Shown: positions 16,212-25,808, counted from the first letter of the stretch. The stretch is DNA of 64,000 nucleotides from Paenibacillus wulumuqiensis (GCF_000971965.1 NZ_LAQP01000014.1:1-64000); one strand, 5' to 3'. Program-made: numbers and translations. The notes: generated by a model from the letters alone, not told the origin.

Positions 16212-17414
16212 ATGATTGTCAACCGTGAACAGCCAGCCGGAGAGCCCAGGTCGATGAATTCGTATCTGTCACCGCTTGTACGTGAAATAAAGCCTTCCGG
16301 TATCCGCAAGTTTTTTGATCTGGTAAGTGCCAGCAAGGATATTATTACACTTGGCGTCGGAGAGCCGGATTTCACCACACCATGGCATGTGCGCGAAGCC
16401 TGTGTCTACTCGTTGGAGCGCGGGTATACGCGCTATACGTCCAATGCCGGTATGCCGGAGCTGCGTGAAGCGATTGCCGGTTATCTGGAAAATGAATTCA
16501 AAACCTCCTATGATCCACAAGACGAGATCCTCGTCACCGTCGGCGGCAGTGAAGCGATTGATCTGGCTTTGCGCGCATTGATCGCACCGGGAGATGAGAT
16601 TCTGATTCCGGAGCCGTGTTACATTTCCTATTCACCGATCACAGCGATCGGCGGGGGTGTGCCGGTAGGTATCGAAACCTTTGCCAGCGATAACTTCAAG
16701 CTGACTGCCGAAGCGCTGGAGAAAAGCATTACACCGCGTTCCAAAATTCTGATTCTCTGTTATCCGAGCAATCCGACAGGAGCGATCATGACGTATGAAG
16801 ACTGGCTGCCGATTGCCAAAGTGGTGGAAAAGCACGATCTGATCGTTATTTCCGATGAGATTTATGCCGAACTGACCTATGGCACCAAGCATGTCAGCTT
16901 TGCTTCTATTCCGGGGATGAAAGACCGCACCATTCTGGTGAGCGGCTTCTCCAAAGCATTTGCCATGACCGGATGGCGGATGGGCTACGCCTGCGGACAT
17001 CCGGATCTGATCTCGGCCATGCTCAAAATTCACCAGTATACCGTCATGTGTGCACCGGTGATGGGTCAGGTCGCTGCGCTCGAAGCGCTGACGAACGGAC
17101 TCGGTGAAAAGGACAAGATGGTGGAGTCGTACAACCGGCGCAGACGCTTGATTGTCGAGGGATTCCGTCAGATCGGTCTGGAATGCCATGAGCCGCAGGG
17201 AGCCTTTTATGCGTTCCCGAGCATTCAATCCACCGGACTTACTTCGGAGGAATTTGCTCAGCAGCTGCTGTTGGAAGGCCGCGTAGCAGCCGTACCCGGC
17301 ACCGTATTCGGGCTTGGCGGCGAAGGCTTTATTCGCTGCTCTTATGCTACCTCTGTTGCCCAGCTGAGTGAGGCACTGGAACGGATCGGTTCCTTTGTTG
17401 CCAAAATTAAATAA
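16212..17414 (+). CDS. alaT: Class I aminotransferase, probable alanine transaminase (AlaT/YugH-like)
   Basis: 400 residues, PLP-dependent fold type I. The substrate-side motif is PSNPTGA; the PLP-phosphate and Schiff-base lysine lie in SGFSKAFAMTGWRMGY, with SDEIYAEL upstream and a carboxylate-binding Arg near FIRCSYATS. It would catalyse transamination between pyruvate/glutamate and alanine/2-oxoglutarate. Substrate assignment rests on pairing with the Lrp-type gene, as in the Bacillus alaR-alaT operon; sequence alone only gives a broad class I aminotransferase. The first 14 residues are an extension before the usual start, and Met15 is an alternative start. Confidence 0.85.
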   Translation: MIVNREQPAGEPRSMNSYLSPLVREIKPSGIRKFFDLVSASKDIITLGVGEPDFTTPWHVREACVYSLERGYTRYTSNAGMPELREAIAGYLENEFKTSYDPQDEILVTVGGSEAIDLALRALIAPGDEILIPEPCYISYSPITAIGGGVPVGIETFASDNFKLTAEALEKSITPRSKILILCYPSNPTGAIMTYEDWLPIAKVVEKHDLIVISDEIYAELTYGTKHVSFASIPGMKDRTILVSGFSKAFAMTGWRMGYACGHPDLISAMLKIHQYTVMCAPVMGQVAALEALTNGLGEKDKMVESYNRRRRLIVEGFRQIGLECHEPQGAFYAFPSIQSTGLTSEEFAQQLLLEGRVAAVPGTVFGLGGEGFIRCSYATSVAQLSEALERIGSFVAKIK

Positions 17415-17546
17415 TTTCCAGTAATACCAATTGTCACAAAAATATCTTATTATCTCCTTTAGACCAAATTTCTGCTTCCATTTCAGATCACCTGTGCTAT
17501 AATAGGTCTTCGGAAGCAGGAATTTTATTTTGAAGGAGGTAATTAT

Positions 17547-17813
17547 TTGTATTGTACGGAATATCCGGGTCCGATCTACCGCGGGCTGATGCTCTCGGAA
17601 AATCAGACTGTCTGGCCGCAGCAGCCGGAGTCAATCAGAGCCAGACAATTACTTTCCCTGGAAAATGAGATTCGTGTACTCCGCAGCCAGATGGAACAAT
17701 TATTCATCGAACAGCAGTCGTTCATCGCAGATGATGTACTGGAAGTCAGCATGATGCTGGATCTCAAAATCAATGAATATATGCGACTTACGAATAAGAA
17801 ACCTTCATTATAG
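17547..17813 (+). CDS. Spo0E-family aspartyl-phosphate phosphatase
   Basis: 88 residues forming a predicted two-helix hairpin. The second helix carries LEVSMMLDLKINEYM, the S-x3-LD-x3-I signature of Spo0E-like phosphatases, which dephosphorylate Spo0A~P and delay sporulation. The first helix (about 32-56) begins LLSLENEIRVLRSQMEQL. TTG start at 17547, placed 7 nt behind a strong GAAGGAGGT (17532-17540). It is monocistronic, with a terminator about 80 nt beyond the stop. Confidence 0.85.
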   Translation: MYCTEYPGPIYRGLMLSENQTVWPQQPESIRARQLLSLENEIRVLRSQMEQLFIEQQSFIADDVLEVSMMLDLKINEYMRLTNKKPSL

Positions 17814-17889
17814 AATCATGTAGAAAGCATAGAAATGGTATAGACCAAGTTATTGCTGATACATACGCAGTTATATTCGAACATATGCC

Positions 17890-17920
17890 GAAGATCCTGA
17901 TGCAGGGTCTTCTTTTTTTA
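17890..17920 (+). terminator. Intrinsic terminator after the Spo0E-like gene
   Basis: GAAGATCCTG, a short loop and CAGGGTCTTC form a stem followed by seven T. Confidence 0.75.
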
Positions 17921-17973
17921 CGCCGGAAAGCTATGGTATGATGAATTGTAGCTAAGTTGAAGGGGGAACACCC

Positions 17974-18531
17974 GTGAAGGCATGGACAAAAGGAATCATA
18001 CTGGCAATCTGTTTGCTTCTGGTCGGCCTGCTGGCTGGTTGTGGAGGCAATCAGCAAAAAGATCCGAACCAGGTCAAAGTGTTCATTATGGGAACAGAAG
18101 GATTTCCGCAGGAAATGGCCCAACAGATTCAACAGAAAATCCAGCAGAAGCTGGGCAGCAGCCTGACGGTAACGGTGAGCACGACACCGGTGTATTCACC
18201 GGAGAAGCTGGTACTGGAATATGTAGACCATATGGATGATATTATTATTCTGCCGGAAAACGATATGAAATCATATGCGGCAAGTGGAGGGCATCTGGTA
18301 CTGGATCAGGATTTTGATGCCAAAACCTATGCCAAGGGAGTCACCAAAGGGGCTGCCAATGAAGAAGATACCGATCCAGCCAAGCAAAAAGAGCATCTGT
18401 TTGCCATTCCGGTGAATCAGATGGCGGTATTCAAGGAGATCGGTTACACCAAGGATGATCTGTATGCGACCATACCGCTTTTTGCCAATCATGATAATGC
18501 AGTCAAAGTACTGAAGGCAATGATTGAATAA
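17974..18531 (+). CDS. Hypothetical lipoprotein
   Basis: 185 residues. A Lys-rich start, a hydrophobic core (about 8-21) and lipobox LLAGC mark a lipoprotein anchored on the outer face of the membrane. The mature part contains VFIMGTEGFPQEMAQQIQQ and a VYSPEKLVLEYVDHMDDIIILP segment suggestive of an alpha/beta fold. I recognise no named family or catalytic motif. GTG start behind AAGGGGG (17960-17966). It lies upstream of the cobalamin adenosyltransferase with a 113-bp gap. Confidence 0.8.
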   Translation: MKAWTKGIILAICLLLVGLLAGCGGNQQKDPNQVKVFIMGTEGFPQEMAQQIQQKIQQKLGSSLTVTVSTTPVYSPEKLVLEYVDHMDDIIILPENDMKSYAASGGHLVLDQDFDAKTYAKGVTKGAANEEDTDPAKQKEHLFAIPVNQMAVFKEIGYTKDDLYATIPLFANHDNAVKVLKAMIE

Positions 18532-18644
18532 GAATAATGATGATACCCTGACGCTGGGATCGTATCGGGTTATTATGCACTCTTCCTGGGAGAATACATT
18601 TCCGGGGAAGAGTAGGTTAAATGATGGAACAGGGAGGAACGCTG

Positions 18645-19211
18645 ATGGGCATCTATACACGAACAGGTGATGAAGGGCAGACCTCTGTTATTGGCGGAAG
18701 AGTGAGCAAGGATGATATCCGTGTCGAGGCCTATGGTACGATCGACGAATTGAACAGCTTTGTCGGACAGGCGGCTGCACTATCAGAGGGCGAGATATTC
18801 GCGGATCTGCGTGAAGATCTGCTGCTGATTCAGCAGGAGCTGTTTGACTGCGGCTCGGATCTGGCCTTTGTCAAACTGAGTGAGAACAAATACAAAGTCC
18901 ATGAAGAGATGGCGGTACGTCTGGAAGAATGGATCGACCGGTACGAAGTGGAGAATCCGCAGCTGGAGCGTTTTATTTTGCCGGGCGGTCATGCGCTGGC
19001 TGCAGCGCTGCATGTATGCCGTACCGTCTGCCGCCGTGCGGAACGGCGTACCGTTACACTTGGTGCAGCCGAGGAAATTAATCCGGCAGTTCGCCAGTAT
19101 CTGAACAGGCTGTCCGATTATTTCTTTGTCGTAGCCCGTACAGCCAATGTGCGTACCGGTGTAGCCGATATCGAATATGTACGCAGTCAAAAAGTATTTC
19201 GCCGCAGCTGA
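18645..19211 (+). CDS. PduO-type cob(I)alamin adenosyltransferase
   Basis: 188 residues, all-helical family. It transfers the adenosyl group of ATP to cob(I)alamin to make adenosylcobalamin. The ATP-binding N-terminus MGIYTRTGDEGQTSVIGG is diagnostic, as are DELNSFVGQAA, the conserved RTVCRRAERR helix, and LNRLSDYFFVVAR. Met at 18645 is chosen over the upstream ATG 18621 because GGGAGG lies just ahead and the family starts at GIYT. A B12-dependent enzyme is implied elsewhere in the genome; none is nearby. It is followed 18 bp later by the RluA-type gene. Confidence 0.93.
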   Translation: MGIYTRTGDEGQTSVIGGRVSKDDIRVEAYGTIDELNSFVGQAAALSEGEIFADLREDLLLIQQELFDCGSDLAFVKLSENKYKVHEEMAVRLEEWIDRYEVENPQLERFILPGGHALAAALHVCRTVCRRAERRTVTLGAAEEINPAVRQYLNRLSDYFFVVARTANVRTGVADIEYVRSQKVFRRS

Positions 19212-19229
19212 GAGGAACGTGTCACAGGA

Positions 19230-20300
19230 ATGAACAGTGAACAGGAAATACAGAAAATCTATTATGATCCGATCATCTACCGGGTCGAACCGCAGGATGA
19301 AGGCATGCTGCTGAAGACCATACTGAATCGGCGCATGGGCGTCTCCCGCAAGCTGACGTCCCGGATCAAGCTGACCGAGCATGGCGTCAAGTTGAATGGA
19401 GAGCGTGTCTATGTCGATCATAAGGTCATCGCCGGCGATACGGTCGAGGTGCGCATGGAGCGGGAATCCTCGGATGATATCCTGCCTCAGCCGATGGATT
19501 TGGATATTATTTATGAAGATGAGCATCTGCTGATCGTGAATAAAAAGGCGGGTATTATCGTTCATCCGACACATGGTCATTATACGGATACGCTCGCCAA
19601 TGGAGTCGTCCATTACTGGCAGCAAAAGGGCGAGCAGTTTCGTTTCCGTCCGGTGCATCGTCTTGATCAGGATACGTCGGGTGTGCTGGCAATCGCCAAA
19701 AATCCGTACGTACACCAGCATATCTCCGAGCAGATGATCAATGATCAGGTATTCAAGTCGTATCTGGCCTATGTGCATCATCTGCCGCAGCCTGCCGAAG
19801 GTCGAATCGAAGGGGCAATTGATCGCGATCCGGATCAGCCGCATGTGCGGATTGTGACGCCGGATGGCTATCACGCGGCTACCCGTTACCGCGTAGTAGA
19901 AGCATTTGCGGGGCATGATGCCTCACTTGTCTCTCTGCAGCTGGAGACCGGCCGCACCCACCAGATCCGTGTGCATATGAAGCATATCGGCTGTCCGCTG
20001 ATTGGCGACCGGATGTACGGGTATGCACCGCCTTTGCCTGCTGCCGAATCAACGACATCCGCAAATGATGAACAATCGATTCCGCTGAAAATAATAGCCG
20101 ATGCCTCTGCCAATATGGAAGCCGAGCAGGTCGTACCCTCTCAAGCTATACGCAAGCTGGATCAGCTCGCAGGTCGTCAGGCACTGCATGCGTATGAGCT
20201 GGGCTTTATTCACCCGGCAAATGGGGAGTATATGACTTTTCAGGCACCACTGCCCGAAGATCTGGCTCTGCTGGATGCCGCTTTGCGTCAATTGGGCTGA
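19230..20300 (+). CDS. RluA-family pseudouridine synthase
   Basis: 356 residues. An S4-like N-terminal domain (about 20-85) precedes the catalytic domain. The catalytic motif is HRLDQDTSGVLAIAK with the nucleophile Asp, and LETGRTHQIRVHMKHIGCPLIGD is the conserved second block. It isomerises uridine in rRNA or tRNA; the target position cannot be told. A low-complexity insert (about 268-310, Ser/Ala/Glu-rich) interrupts the C-terminal part before HAYELGFIHP, which makes it longer than the usual ~300. Confidence 0.92.
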   Translation: MNSEQEIQKIYYDPIIYRVEPQDEGMLLKTILNRRMGVSRKLTSRIKLTEHGVKLNGERVYVDHKVIAGDTVEVRMERESSDDILPQPMDLDIIYEDEHLLIVNKKAGIIVHPTHGHYTDTLANGVVHYWQQKGEQFRFRPVHRLDQDTSGVLAIAKNPYVHQHISEQMINDQVFKSYLAYVHHLPQPAEGRIEGAIDRDPDQPHVRIVTPDGYHAATRYRVVEAFAGHDASLVSLQLETGRTHQIRVHMKHIGCPLIGDRMYGYAPPLPAAESTTSANDEQSIPLKIIADASANMEAEQVVPSQAIRKLDQLAGRQALHAYELGFIHPANGEYMTFQAPLPEDLALLDAALRQLG

Positions 20301-20385
20301 CCATGTATGGACAGGGTGACCATTTCGTAAAATAAAGATCGGCCTTACAGATATCAAGTTTACGATCAAAGGAGAATTCGTTGTT

Positions 20386-20748
20386 ATGAGTAAATTAACC
20401 GTATATCAGTACCCACAGTGCAGCACCTGCCGCAACGCCATTAAATGGCTGCGTGAACAGGGGCATGAACTGAATCTGGTGCATATCGTTGAATCCCCGC
20501 CGAGTGCAGAGCATCTGCGCGAACTGGTGGAGCACAGTGAGCTGGAACTGAAAAAGTTCTTCAATACCAGCGGTGAAGTGTACAAATCGATGAGCCTCAA
20601 GGACAAATTGCCTGACATGAGTCCCGAGGAGCAGCTGGAACTGCTGTCCCAGAATGGCAAGCTGATCAAGCGTCCGATCGTTACGGATGGCGACCGGGTT
20701 ACTGTCGGCTTCAAAGCAGACATGTATGAATCCGCCTGGAAAGCATAA
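20386..20748 (+). CDS. ArsC/Spx-family thioredoxin-like protein
   Basis: 120 residues of the ArsC/Spx/YffB superfamily. The redox motif is QCSTC near the N-terminus, followed by KWLREQGHEL. KRPIVTDGDRVTVGF near the C-terminus is the cis-proline/substrate segment. Both cysteines of CxxC are present, as in Spx/MgsR and the YusI-type uncharacterised relatives. Function could be regulatory (binding RNA polymerase alpha) or thiol reductase. The length matches arsenate-reductase-like proteins. Confidence 0.85.
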   Translation: MSKLTVYQYPQCSTCRNAIKWLREQGHELNLVHIVESPPSAEHLRELVEHSELELKKFFNTSGEVYKSMSLKDKLPDMSPEEQLELLSQNGKLIKRPIVTDGDRVTVGFKADMYESAWKA

Positions 20749-20832
20749 TTTGGAATAAATATACGGAAAATCTCATACAGAATATCTGTATAAAGATTAC
20801 GCAGAAGATTTTCCATTTACATGGTTTTCCCA

Positions 20833-20873
20833 ACCAAAAGCTCCTTTCTTTTCTGGAAGGGAGCTTTTGGTTA
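20833..20873 (+). terminator. Stem-loop after the ArsC-like gene
   Basis: AACCAAAAGCTCCTTT and AAGGGAGCTTTTGGTT are near-perfect complements around a short loop. The T-run after the stem is weak, so termination efficiency is uncertain. The rest of 20749-21053 shows no supported gene. Confidence 0.6.
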
Positions 20874-21053
20874 TGTTCGTATTTTAATCGTGAGAGGAGC
20901 TAATCCACTGTCCATATTAGCCGAGTACCGGCACGACATGAGAATCCGGAAATTCAGCCGAACAATTGGTTGCTGTGAACAGTTGTACAGTCAGCTGGAT
21001 ATTCGGTATGATATAGTCAAACTGGTTTCATATGTATAGGAGAGAAGACACAA

Positions 21054-21941
21054 TTGACAGAACTTAAAGAACGTAAAATGATGTTAGTCGACGGTATGGC
21101 ACTGCTGTTCCGCGCGTATTATGCTACTGCCCAGACGGGTTATATCCGCCGCACCCAATCCGGCATTCCGACCAATGCGGTCTATGGATTTGTACGTTAT
21201 CTGTGGGATGCGGTTCGTCTGTATGAACCGACCCATATCGCCTGCTGCTGGGATCTGGGTACCCAGACTTTTCGCCGTGAGGAATTCGCCGCTTACAAGG
21301 GTAACCGGACAGCTGCGCCGGATGATCTGATTCCGCAGTTTGACCTCATTTTGGAAGTGACTGAGAGCATGGGCATTCCGAATCTGAGTGCACCGGGATA
21401 TGAAGCGGATGATTGCATCGGCACCATTTCCCGCGAGTTGGAGCAGGATATGGAAGTGCTCATCCTGACCGGAGATCATGATATGCTGCAGCTGGTTGAT
21501 CACCGTACCAGCGTTATTATTATGAAAAAAGGCTACGGCAACTACAGAGTCTACACCCCCGAATCACTGCTGGAAGAAAAGGAACTCACACCCGCACAGA
21601 TTATCGATATGAAAGCCTTGATGGGCGATGCGAGCGATAACTATCCAGGTGTCAAAGGCATCGGGGAGAAAACGGCCGTGAAGCTCGTCAAGGAATACGG
21701 AACAATTGAGGGCATTCTGGAGAATCTGGAGCACCTGACCCCTTCGGTTCGCAAAAAGATCGAAGCGGATCTGGACATGCTGCATCTGTCCCGCCGACTC
21801 GCCACGATTCATCGTCATGTCCCGGTCGTCTGCACGCTGGACGAGTGTCTGCTGCTGCTGGATGATGATGCGATTACGACCAAATTCGAAGAGCTGGAGA
21901 TCAAGAGTCTCTGTTCGATGCTGGGAGTGGGTGTGTTTTAA
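21054..21941 (+). CDS. Stand-alone 5'-3' exonuclease (Pol I N-terminal-like, YpcP-type)
   Basis: 295 residues, equivalent to the 5' nuclease domain of DNA polymerase I without the polymerase. Metal ligands are visible in MLVDGMALLFRAYY, GYEADDCIGTI, LTGDHDMLQLV and MGDASDNYPGVKGIGEKTA, the last being the helix-hairpin-helix region. It would remove RNA primers or flaps. TTG start behind GGAGAG at about 21039-21044. The glycosidase gene starts immediately after the stop codon, suggesting cotranscription. Confidence 0.92.
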   Translation: MTELKERKMMLVDGMALLFRAYYATAQTGYIRRTQSGIPTNAVYGFVRYLWDAVRLYEPTHIACCWDLGTQTFRREEFAAYKGNRTAAPDDLIPQFDLILEVTESMGIPNLSAPGYEADDCIGTISRELEQDMEVLILTGDHDMLQLVDHRTSVIIMKKGYGNYRVYTPESLLEEKELTPAQIIDMKALMGDASDNYPGVKGIGEKTAVKLVKEYGTIEGILENLEHLTPSVRKKIEADLDMLHLSRRLATIHRHVPVVCTLDECLLLLDDDAITTKFEELEIKSLCSMLGVGVF

Positions 21942-23051
21942 ATGAAAAAGACGCCCGTACTTCTTCCATTCACTCGCAGTACTGTAATGCTGCTCTGTAT
22001 GGCGCTCATCCTGTCGGTACTGCCATCCGCCTCAACGACTGCGGTCGCTGCCGGATCGTCGACGTTTAAGACATCTGTGCAAAAAGTAACGGCAGCCGGC
22101 CGTACGTTTACCGTGCAGACTGTACGTATTCCCAAAGGCACCGCTACAGCCGTCGGACTGGCGGACCGCCAGGTTGGTCGTACCGCTTCGCTGACCTCGA
22201 TAGCCCGCTCCTATGGAGCCGGCGCTGCAATCAACGGTGCCTTTTTCGAAGCGTACGGTGGTCCGCCGGACCCTTATGGCACGCTGATCTCCGGTGGACG
22301 TCTGATCCATCTAGGCCGCTATGGGACAACGATTGGATTTACCAAAGATGGCACGGCGATGATGGACAGTCTGCGCCTCTCGGTCACCGGTACGGTCACT
22401 CCGGTACAGGGCAGAAGCTCCAGCTGGTATGCAACCTGGTTTAACCGTACGCCGGGAGCTTCGGCCAGTACGTCGATCGTCTATACGCCGGATCGCGGAG
22501 CAACAACCGGATTCAGCGGAGGGGTAGCCGTTACTGTCGTGCAGGGGAAAGTCACCCGTAAAGCGAATAATAAAAATACAGCTATTCCCACAAATGGATA
22601 TGTCATCGTCTATACCGGCAGTGAGAAGTCGACCGCCGACCGCTTTCAGCCGGGAGCCCGTGTAGAGATGAATATCGAATATCAGGATATGCATGGCAAG
22701 GATATTCCATGGCAGGATGTAGTAACAGCTGTCGGCGCAGGTCCACGTCTTGTGGATAATGGCAAGATTACGCTTAACGCTGCAGCCGAAGGATTTCAGG
22801 ACCCTAAAATTCTGAATGCTTCCGGTGCACGCAGTGGGATCGCCATTATGGCGGACGGTTCCGTTATGATCGCTACGGTGCCGGGAGCAACGATGAAGCA
22901 GTGGGCTGCTGTCATGCAGAAGCTCGGTGCCCGGGATGCGATGAATCTTGACGGTGGTGCTTCCTCCGGCATGTATGCCAATGGTCGCACGATCACTGCT
23001 GCCGGACGACTGCTCAGCAATACGCTTGTATTTGGCGGCAGCCGCTCGTAA
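21942..23051 (+). CDS. Secreted phosphodiester glycosidase (NAGPA-like domain)
   Basis: 369 residues. An N-terminal signal peptide (about 1-37, cleavage near AVAAGSS) marks an exported protein. The rest is a phosphodiester glycosidase domain: AAINGAFFEAYGGPPDPYGT, RSGIAIMADGSVMIATV and MNLDGGASSGMYANGR are conserved blocks. Family members cleave sugar-phosphodiester bonds (the eukaryotic uncovering enzyme is the founder). In bacteria a cell-wall polymer or exopolysaccharide substrate is plausible but unproven. A second, diverged paralogue is encoded at 55174-56241. No intergenic space from the exonuclease gene. Confidence 0.88.
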   Translation: MKKTPVLLPFTRSTVMLLCMALILSVLPSASTTAVAAGSSTFKTSVQKVTAAGRTFTVQTVRIPKGTATAVGLADRQVGRTASLTSIARSYGAGAAINGAFFEAYGGPPDPYGTLISGGRLIHLGRYGTTIGFTKDGTAMMDSLRLSVTGTVTPVQGRSSSWYATWFNRTPGASASTSIVYTPDRGATTGFSGGVAVTVVQGKVTRKANNKNTAIPTNGYVIVYTGSEKSTADRFQPGARVEMNIEYQDMHGKDIPWQDVVTAVGAGPRLVDNGKITLNAAAEGFQDPKILNASGARSGIAIMADGSVMIATVPGATMKQWAAVMQKLGARDAMNLDGGASSGMYANGRTITAAGRLLSNTLVFGGSRS

Positions 23052-23316
23052 CCCATACCGCCCATTAATTGGAATGGTTATTTATAAAAATCGTTATCGA
23101 TCCAGTCGTGAAACCTACATTCATGACAAGGCTGCCTATCTACCCTGAATATGTAACCTCTAAAAGGTAAAGAAGTAAAGCTCTGCATCGTCTCTGGCTC
23201 ATACAGCCCCACATGGATCTGACATTTGTCCGACACAGAAAAGGCGTATGATCAGAGACGGACGCAGGCTCATCACAGATGATCCCAAAGGATAAGCAAA
23301 GGAGACGCATGAATTT

Positions 23317-24216
23317 ATGAGAAAACTCGGAGCAATCGAAGCAGGCGGTACCAAATTTGTATGCGGTATTGGAACAGAGGATGGACAGATTCTCGAACGT
23401 GCCAGCTTCCCTACAGAGACACCGGAGATCACGATGCAGAATGTGGTTTCATTTTTTGAAGGAAAAGGCATTGAAGCGCTGGGGATTGGATCATTCGGTC
23501 CGATCGACCCGATTCCGGGCAGCCCGACTTACGGATACATAACAACCACTCCCAAGCCGCACTGGGGACAATTTGATATCGTGGGACATATGAAGCAGCA
23601 TTTCCCGGTTCCGATGAGCTTTGATACCGATGTAAACGGTGCAGCGCTCGGGGAATATACCTGGGGAGCAGCCAGAGGACTGGACAGCTGCATGTATATT
23701 ACCGTTGGTACAGGTATCGGTGCAGGTGCAGTAGTGGACGGCAAAATGCTGCATGGACTGTCTCATCCGGAAATGGGACATATTCTCGTTCGCCGTCATC
23801 CGGAAGATACCTTTGAAGGCTTCTGTCCGTACCATGGCGACTGCCTGGAAGGCATGGCTGCAGGCCCTGCTATTGAGAAACGCTGGCAAGTCAAAGGTTC
23901 CGAATTGACGCCTGATCATCCGGCATGGGAAATGGAAGCCTATTATCTGGCACAGGCGCTGATGAGCTATGTACTGATCCTGTCCCCACAGAAAATCATT
24001 ATGGGCGGCGGTGTGATGAAGCAGGAGCAGCTGTTCCCTCTGATCCGCCAGAAGCTCCAGAAGCTGCTGAACGGTTATGTGCAGCATCCGAGCCTGCAGG
24101 AGAATCTGGATCAGTATATCGTCTCTCCAGGGCTTGGAGACAATGCCGGACTGTGCGGTGCGATAGCACTGGCGAAGCTGGCTCTTGAAGGAGAGGAAGG
24201 TGCAGCCGTTGTCTAA
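23317..24216 (+). CDS. ROK-family sugar kinase (fructokinase-like)
   Basis: 299 residues. ATP-binding GAIEAGGTKFVCGIG at the N-terminus, GFGS-like GIGSFGPIDP, catalytic Asp in FDTDVNGAALGE, and YITVGTGIGAGAVVDG. The zinc site is H-x9-C-x2-H-x2-C around HPEDTFEGFCPYHGDC. This is typical of the ScrK/GmuE/YdhR fructokinase branch. Phosphorylates fructose or a related hexose. ATG 23317 behind AAAGGAG. The stop overlaps the start of the BdbD-like gene, an odd coupling with no metabolic link. Confidence 0.93.
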   Translation: MRKLGAIEAGGTKFVCGIGTEDGQILERASFPTETPEITMQNVVSFFEGKGIEALGIGSFGPIDPIPGSPTYGYITTTPKPHWGQFDIVGHMKQHFPVPMSFDTDVNGAALGEYTWGAARGLDSCMYITVGTGIGAGAVVDGKMLHGLSHPEMGHILVRRHPEDTFEGFCPYHGDCLEGMAAGPAIEKRWQVKGSELTPDHPAWEMEAYYLAQALMSYVLILSPQKIIMGGGVMKQEQLFPLIRQKLQKLLNGYVQHPSLQENLDQYIVSPGLGDNAGLCGAIALAKLALEGEEGAAVV

Positions 24217-24982
24217 TTCCAAACCAGGCAAGAAAAAGATGAATCCGGAAATCAAGCGTCAGAAAAATCAGGAACGTCTGGAAAAAGAACGTGTACGCCA
24301 GCGGAAAACGATGCGGAATCTGATTATCGGTACAATCGCGGTAATCGCGGTTGTGGTGCTGCTGATCGTTCTGATTCCCAATAACAAAGACACTGCCGGT
24401 ACGAATGGCAAAGCTCCGACGACATTTGATTATGCCCAGCTTCCGGTCAAAGGCAAAGCCGAGGCTCCGGTCAAAATTGTGGAATTTGGCGATTTCAAAT
24501 GCCCGATCTGCAAGCAGTATAACGAGCAGATTATTCCCCAGATCGAAAAAGATTACATCAATACCGGTACAGCAGCACTGTACTTCTCTAACTTCCCGTT
24601 TATAGCTGAAGATTCCAAGACAGCAGCTCTGGCGGTAGAATCGGTCCATCAGCAGAAGAGCGAAGCATTCTGGCCTTATCTGGATGCAGTCTATGCAAAT
24701 CAAAAAGACGAGAATACCGAATGGGCAACAACCGATTATCTGGTCGAATTGGCGGAAAAAGCGAATCTTGGTATCGATACGGCCAAGCTGCGTGAAGATA
24801 TCGAGAAAGAGACTTATGCCAAACAAGTCCAGGCCCAGTATGACAAGGGAGAGGCGCTGCAGATTCCCGGCACGCCGTCGATCTTTATCAATGGTGTACC
24901 ATACACCGGCGATCTGGGAGACTACAATGCACTCAAGCAGGCGATTGAGCAGGCGAAGACCGCTGCCGGATCGGAGGGATAA
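24200..24982 (+). CDS. bdbD: Membrane-anchored DsbA/BdbD-like thiol-disulfide oxidoreductase
   Basis: About 260 residues. A basic N-terminus and one transmembrane segment (LIIGTIAVIAVVVLLIVLI) anchor an extracytoplasmic thioredoxin domain with active site CPIC (in FGDFKCPICKQYNEQI) and cis-Pro IPGTPSIFINGV. It introduces disulfides into exported proteins and is reoxidised by the next gene product, a BdbC-type quinone reductase. Start is uncertain: GTG 24200 follows AAGGAG by 6 nt, and TTG 24209 follows AGGAAGG. Either overlaps the end of the ROK kinase gene. The BdbC start is 5 bp after the stop. Confidence 0.9.
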   Translation: MQPLSNSKPGKKKMNPEIKRQKNQERLEKERVRQRKTMRNLIIGTIAVIAVVVLLIVLIPNNKDTAGTNGKAPTTFDYAQLPVKGKAEAPVKIVEFGDFKCPICKQYNEQIIPQIEKDYINTGTAALYFSNFPFIAEDSKTAALAVESVHQQKSEAFWPYLDAVYANQKDENTEWATTDYLVELAEKANLGIDTAKLREDIEKETYAKQVQAQYDKGEALQIPGTPSIFINGVPYTGDLGDYNALKQAIEQAKTAAGSEG

Positions 24983-24987
24983 TCCTG

Positions 24988-25458
24988 ATGCAGACAAGTG
25001 GCTTCAAGCCATTTCTGGCAACGTATTATCTCTTTCTCGCCTGGATTATAGCGATTTTGGCGACCGGTGGCAGTCTCTATCTGAGCGATGTACTCAAGTT
25101 TGAACCGTGCAAATTATGCTGGTTCCAGCGCATTTTCATGTATCCACAGGTTATCCTGCTGGGGATTGCCGCTTACCGCAGCGATCGCCGCATTGTAAGC
25201 TATGCCATGCCGCTGAGCATTATAGGTGGTCTGATTGCTCTGTATCATTATGCAGAAGAACGCATTCCCGCACTGGCCCGTGTGACTCCGTGTACGACAG
25301 GAGTTCCCTGCAACCAGTCCTATTTTGAACTGCTCGGCTTTATTACGATTCCATTTATGGCGCTGGTCGCTTTTCTAATCATCACACTGCTGCTGTGGCG
25401 CGGCGGTCGCGCTTATGATGAAGTGACTGATCAGGAGCTGGAGTATGATGAGGAATAA
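24988..25458 (+). CDS. bdbC: DsbB/BdbC-like disulfide bond formation protein
   Basis: 156 residues with four transmembrane helices (about 10-30, 45-62, 70-88, 115-138). The first periplasmic-side pair is CKLC and the second is CTTGVPC, the two redox pairs of the DsbB family. It reoxidises BdbD and passes electrons to menaquinone. It is the last gene of the unit, followed by a terminator. Confidence 0.93.
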   Translation: MQTSGFKPFLATYYLFLAWIIAILATGGSLYLSDVLKFEPCKLCWFQRIFMYPQVILLGIAAYRSDRRIVSYAMPLSIIGGLIALYHYAEERIPALARVTPCTTGVPCNQSYFELLGFITIPFMALVAFLIITLLLWRGGRAYDEVTDQELEYDEE

Positions 25459-25535
25459 AGATATGCGCATTCCGAGCATTGACTGCAGCAGCTTTGAAAT
25501 CAAACATGTGATTCTCGCATAAGTTGTAAATAGGC

Positions 25536-25575
25536 AGGTCCCTTTCTATAATCTTAAGTAGAAAGGGACCTTTTT
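25536..25575 (+). terminator. Intrinsic terminator after bdbC
   Basis: AGGTCCCTTTCTA (25536-25548) and TAGAAAGGGACCT (25559-25571) are perfect complements with a T-run. The remaining gap to 25809 is AT-rich, with no supported gene. Confidence 0.9.
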
Positions 25576-25808
25576 ATATATACAGAAATGATATGGAGAT
25601 ATTCCGTAAGGCTGCCATATTTCTGGCTGACAGAATTTATTTTTAGTTTAAATTCTTTGTAAGAGCTTTCAAGATTGAAATATGGTTAATTATTTTAGAG
25701 GGTATGTTTATGCAATCCAATGCTGCATGAATATATGAAAGGTATGGCATAACCATCGGAACCAGCATAATCTGAAGCAGCAGTCCAAATCAGAAAGGAG
25801 CCAACGGA

